Shown piece by piece: positions 5,971 through 6,903 of a stretch of 6,903 nt of DNA. Source of the DNA: a bacterium (GTDB lineage: Bacteria > SZUA-182); NCBI GenBank assembly GCA_003230635.1, contig QIFF01000154.1, positions 1 through 6,903 on the forward strand, written 5' to 3'. Every line of letters starts with the position of its first letter. Position 1 is the first letter of the stretch. The notes beneath the pieces were generated by a model. That model was not told where the DNA came from and did not search any database. It saw only the letters and a program-made list of their open reading frames with translations. Position numbers and translations under genes: made by a program.

Positions 5971-5999
5971 ATTATACGCGGACTTCCTCAAAAATGCAA
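5971..5999 (-). promoter_or_regulatory. Predicted sigma70-type promoter for the PEP-CTERM gene
   Basis: Read on the minus strand: TTGCAT (-35, 5999-5994), a 17-bp spacer, then a perfect TATAAT (-10, 5976-5971). Transcription would start near 5964, giving a leader of about 100 nt before the ATG at 5862. It lies after the stop of the TPR gene at 6035, so the PEP-CTERM gene can be expressed separately. No GC-rich terminator separates the two genes, so read-through is also possible. In the leader, GAGT-AAGC-ACTC and a CCCCG...CGGGG pair (the latter just before the ribosome binding site) could form a weak structure. Confidence 0.65.
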
Positions 6000-6034
6000 G
6001 TAAAAAATTTATGACTAACCCCATGTTTATTGCC

Positions 6035-6736
6035 TTAATCGTCGGCCGGCTCCACCGAATCCTCCAGCAACTGAATGGACTCTTGTAGTTTCTTCCTGTT
6101 TTTCCATTCTTCAGCCAATTGATACCTCTGGCAGGTCTGACTACTCCCGATCTTGGCCAGTAAAATCCGGGCAGCTGCAAAATCAGGGTCAAGTTCCAGG
6201 CTGCGGGCAACCATTTCCAGGGCGGGCTGGAACTGGGAGCGCTTGTAGAGGGCCATGGCCTGGCTGTAAAGTATTTGGGACTGTTCCTTGTTCTCTATCT
6301 CCTGCACCAGCTTGCGGATGGCCTGGTGGTGGGGGGTTATATCCAGCAGGCGATGGGCAACGACTTTGGCCTTGCTGTATTTTTCCCCCTGGTAGAGCTG
6401 GCTGGCCTGGCGGCGAAGTTCTTCAAATTCCTGCTGATTTCTTTGGATTTCTTTAATCAGGGCTTTCAACTGCTTATTGTAGCCGGTCTTGCTCTCCAGG
6501 GCGGTGCGATAGGTTTCAACCGCCTGCTCAAAATTGCCGCTTTGCTCCAATTCCCTAGCCTGTTCCAGCTTACGGCTGACCTGCAGGTGAAGGGTAATCT
6601 GCTTAAAAAGCCTCTGGTATTTCCTGTTCTCGGGCTCACTGGCCAAACACAGTCTGATTTTCCCCAGGGCTTTTTCCCACTTGCCCTCAGCGGCCAGTTT
6701 GCGGCTTAGTTGATAATCTGTTAAGGATTTGGACAA
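6035..6736 (-). CDS. TPR-repeat protein, cytoplasmic, function unknown
   Basis: A 233-residue, charged, helical protein with no signal peptide or membrane segment. Tetratricopeptide-like helix pairs are visible at ~7-40 (LSRKLAAEGKWEKALGKIR), ~57-84 (ARELEQSGNFEQAVETYRTAL), ~107-135 (LRRQASQLYQGEKYSKAKVVAHRLL) and ~156-187 (YSQAMALYKRSQFQPALEMV...LELDPD). Each carries the small/aromatic spacing of TPRs, which are protein-interaction scaffolds. A coiled-coil-like Lys/Glu/Gln stretch (~88-110) links repeats two and three. The start is TTG at 6736; no in-frame ATG or GTG occurs between it and the upstream TGA near 6801, and GAGGTGG is correctly spaced before it. The next in-frame ATG is far inside, at M161. 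It runs in the same direction as the PEP-CTERM gene 172 bp downstream. Partner and role cannot be named from sequence. Confidence 0.85.
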   Translation of the reverse strand: MSKSLTDYQLSRKLAAEGKWEKALGKIRLCLASEPENRKYQRLFKQITLHLQVSRKLEQARELEQSGNFEQAVETYRTALESKTGYNKQLKALIKEIQRNQQEFEELRRQASQLYQGEKYSKAKVVAHRLLDITPHHQAIRKLVQEIENKEQSQILYSQAMALYKRSQFQPALEMVARSLELDPDFAAARILLAKIGSSQTCQRYQLAEEWKNRKKLQESIQLLEDSVEPADD

Positions 6737-6740
6737 GATA

Positions 6741-6747
6741 CCACCTC
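6741..6747 (-). promoter_or_regulatory. Shine-Dalgarno that fixes a TTG start
   Basis: On the minus strand GAGGTGG is followed by TATC and then the TTG at 6736-6734. This near-consensus anti-16S match at normal spacing is the main reason for accepting TTG as the initiator of the TPR gene. Confidence 0.75.
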
Positions 6748-6808
6748 TTGAGTTTTTTGACCGGATGCAGGATGTAGTGGATAAGTAATTGGAATTAAAC
6801 CCTCAGGG

Positions 6809-6903
6809 CACCTTGAAAAATGGCCTTTTCGCCCAATATCTGCGTTATGCTCAAAATTTAATCCTCGGAATCACTACTGTCCAACTGTTCAGAACAGATA
6901 TTG
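6809..6903. repeat. Left part of a large inverted-repeat element cut by the window end
   Basis: CAATATCTG (6834-6842) is the exact reverse complement of CAGATATTG, the last nine bases of the window (6895-6903), so pairing probably continues beyond the edge. Outside the left arm is ACCTTGAAAAATGGCC...TTTTCGCC, itself weakly palindromic (GAAAA 6815-6819 with TTTTC 6826-6830). The centre holds CTGTTC-A-GAACAG (6885-6897). The text around TCCTCGGAATCACTA resembles a palindromic repeat I recall from Desulfobacterota genomes. The left boundary is a guess. It occupies most of the region upstream of the TPR gene, where I saw no clear promoter. Confidence 0.55.

Noticed and set aside
5957..5978. TTGACA on the plus strand followed by TATTAT/TTATAC, resembling a sigma70 promoter
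   Set aside because: The spacer is only about 7-10 bp instead of 16-18, and no plus-strand gene follows. The overlapping minus-strand TTGCAT-17-TATAAT is the better reading.
6885..6897. CTGTTC-A-GAACAG palindrome as a possible LexA/SOS operator
   Set aside because: The spacing does not fit CTGT-N8-ACAG or GAAC-N4-GTTC, and it lies within a probable repeat element at the window edge.

Overview
This window looks like chromosome from an uncultured, GC-moderate Gram-negative bacterium. A type II secretion secretin and an exosortase-type (PEP-CTERM) surface or secreted protein both imply a double-membrane cell. The families of short palindromic repeats resemble those I recall from Desulfobacterota-like and Nitrospirota-like genomes, but the lineage call is inference; nothing in the window fixes the phylum. 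I found no phage, CRISPR, toxin-antitoxin or transposase gene, and no convincing new multi-gene system.

Layout. (1) Positions 2-1774 (+) hold the C-terminal 590 residues of a GspD secretin, cut by the window start, with a very lysine-rich insert in a periplasmic N-domain. (2) Immediately after it, at 1777-1865, lies an 89-bp palindromic MITE/REP-like element with perfect 14-bp terminal inverted repeats. It abuts a diverged second copy of the secretin C-terminal tail (1866-1995), which is a gene remnant. (3) Positions 1996-2389 are non-coding and packed with different short palindromes. (4) Positions 2390-4519 (+) encode a complete GH57 4-alpha-glucanotransferase/amylase-type enzyme with both catalytic acidic residues recognisable. 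(5) Positions 5862-4516 (-) encode a 448-residue PEP-CTERM protein with a signal peptide, alternating ~24-residue Gly/Thr/Ser repeats and an exosortase sorting tail. Its stop codon overlaps that of the GH57 gene. A good sigma70-type promoter lies upstream at 5971-5999. (6) Positions 6736-6035 (-) encode a cytoplasmic TPR protein starting with TTG behind a strong Shine-Dalgarno. (7) Positions 6737-6903 are non-coding, and the window appears to end inside a large inverted-repeat element.

Functional links. The secretin (export across the outer membrane) and the PEP-CTERM protein (Sec export, then exosortase processing) both concern the cell envelope, but nothing shows that they act together. The GH57 enzyme belongs to glycogen/maltodextrin metabolism and seems to be an independent neighbour. 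The TPR gene and the PEP-CTERM gene point the same way and are 172 bp apart. They could be read through, but the PEP-CTERM gene appears to have its own promoter. The most noteworthy points are the duplicated, MITE-joined secretin tail, the lysine-rich secretin insert, and the dense mixed palindrome cluster after gspD.
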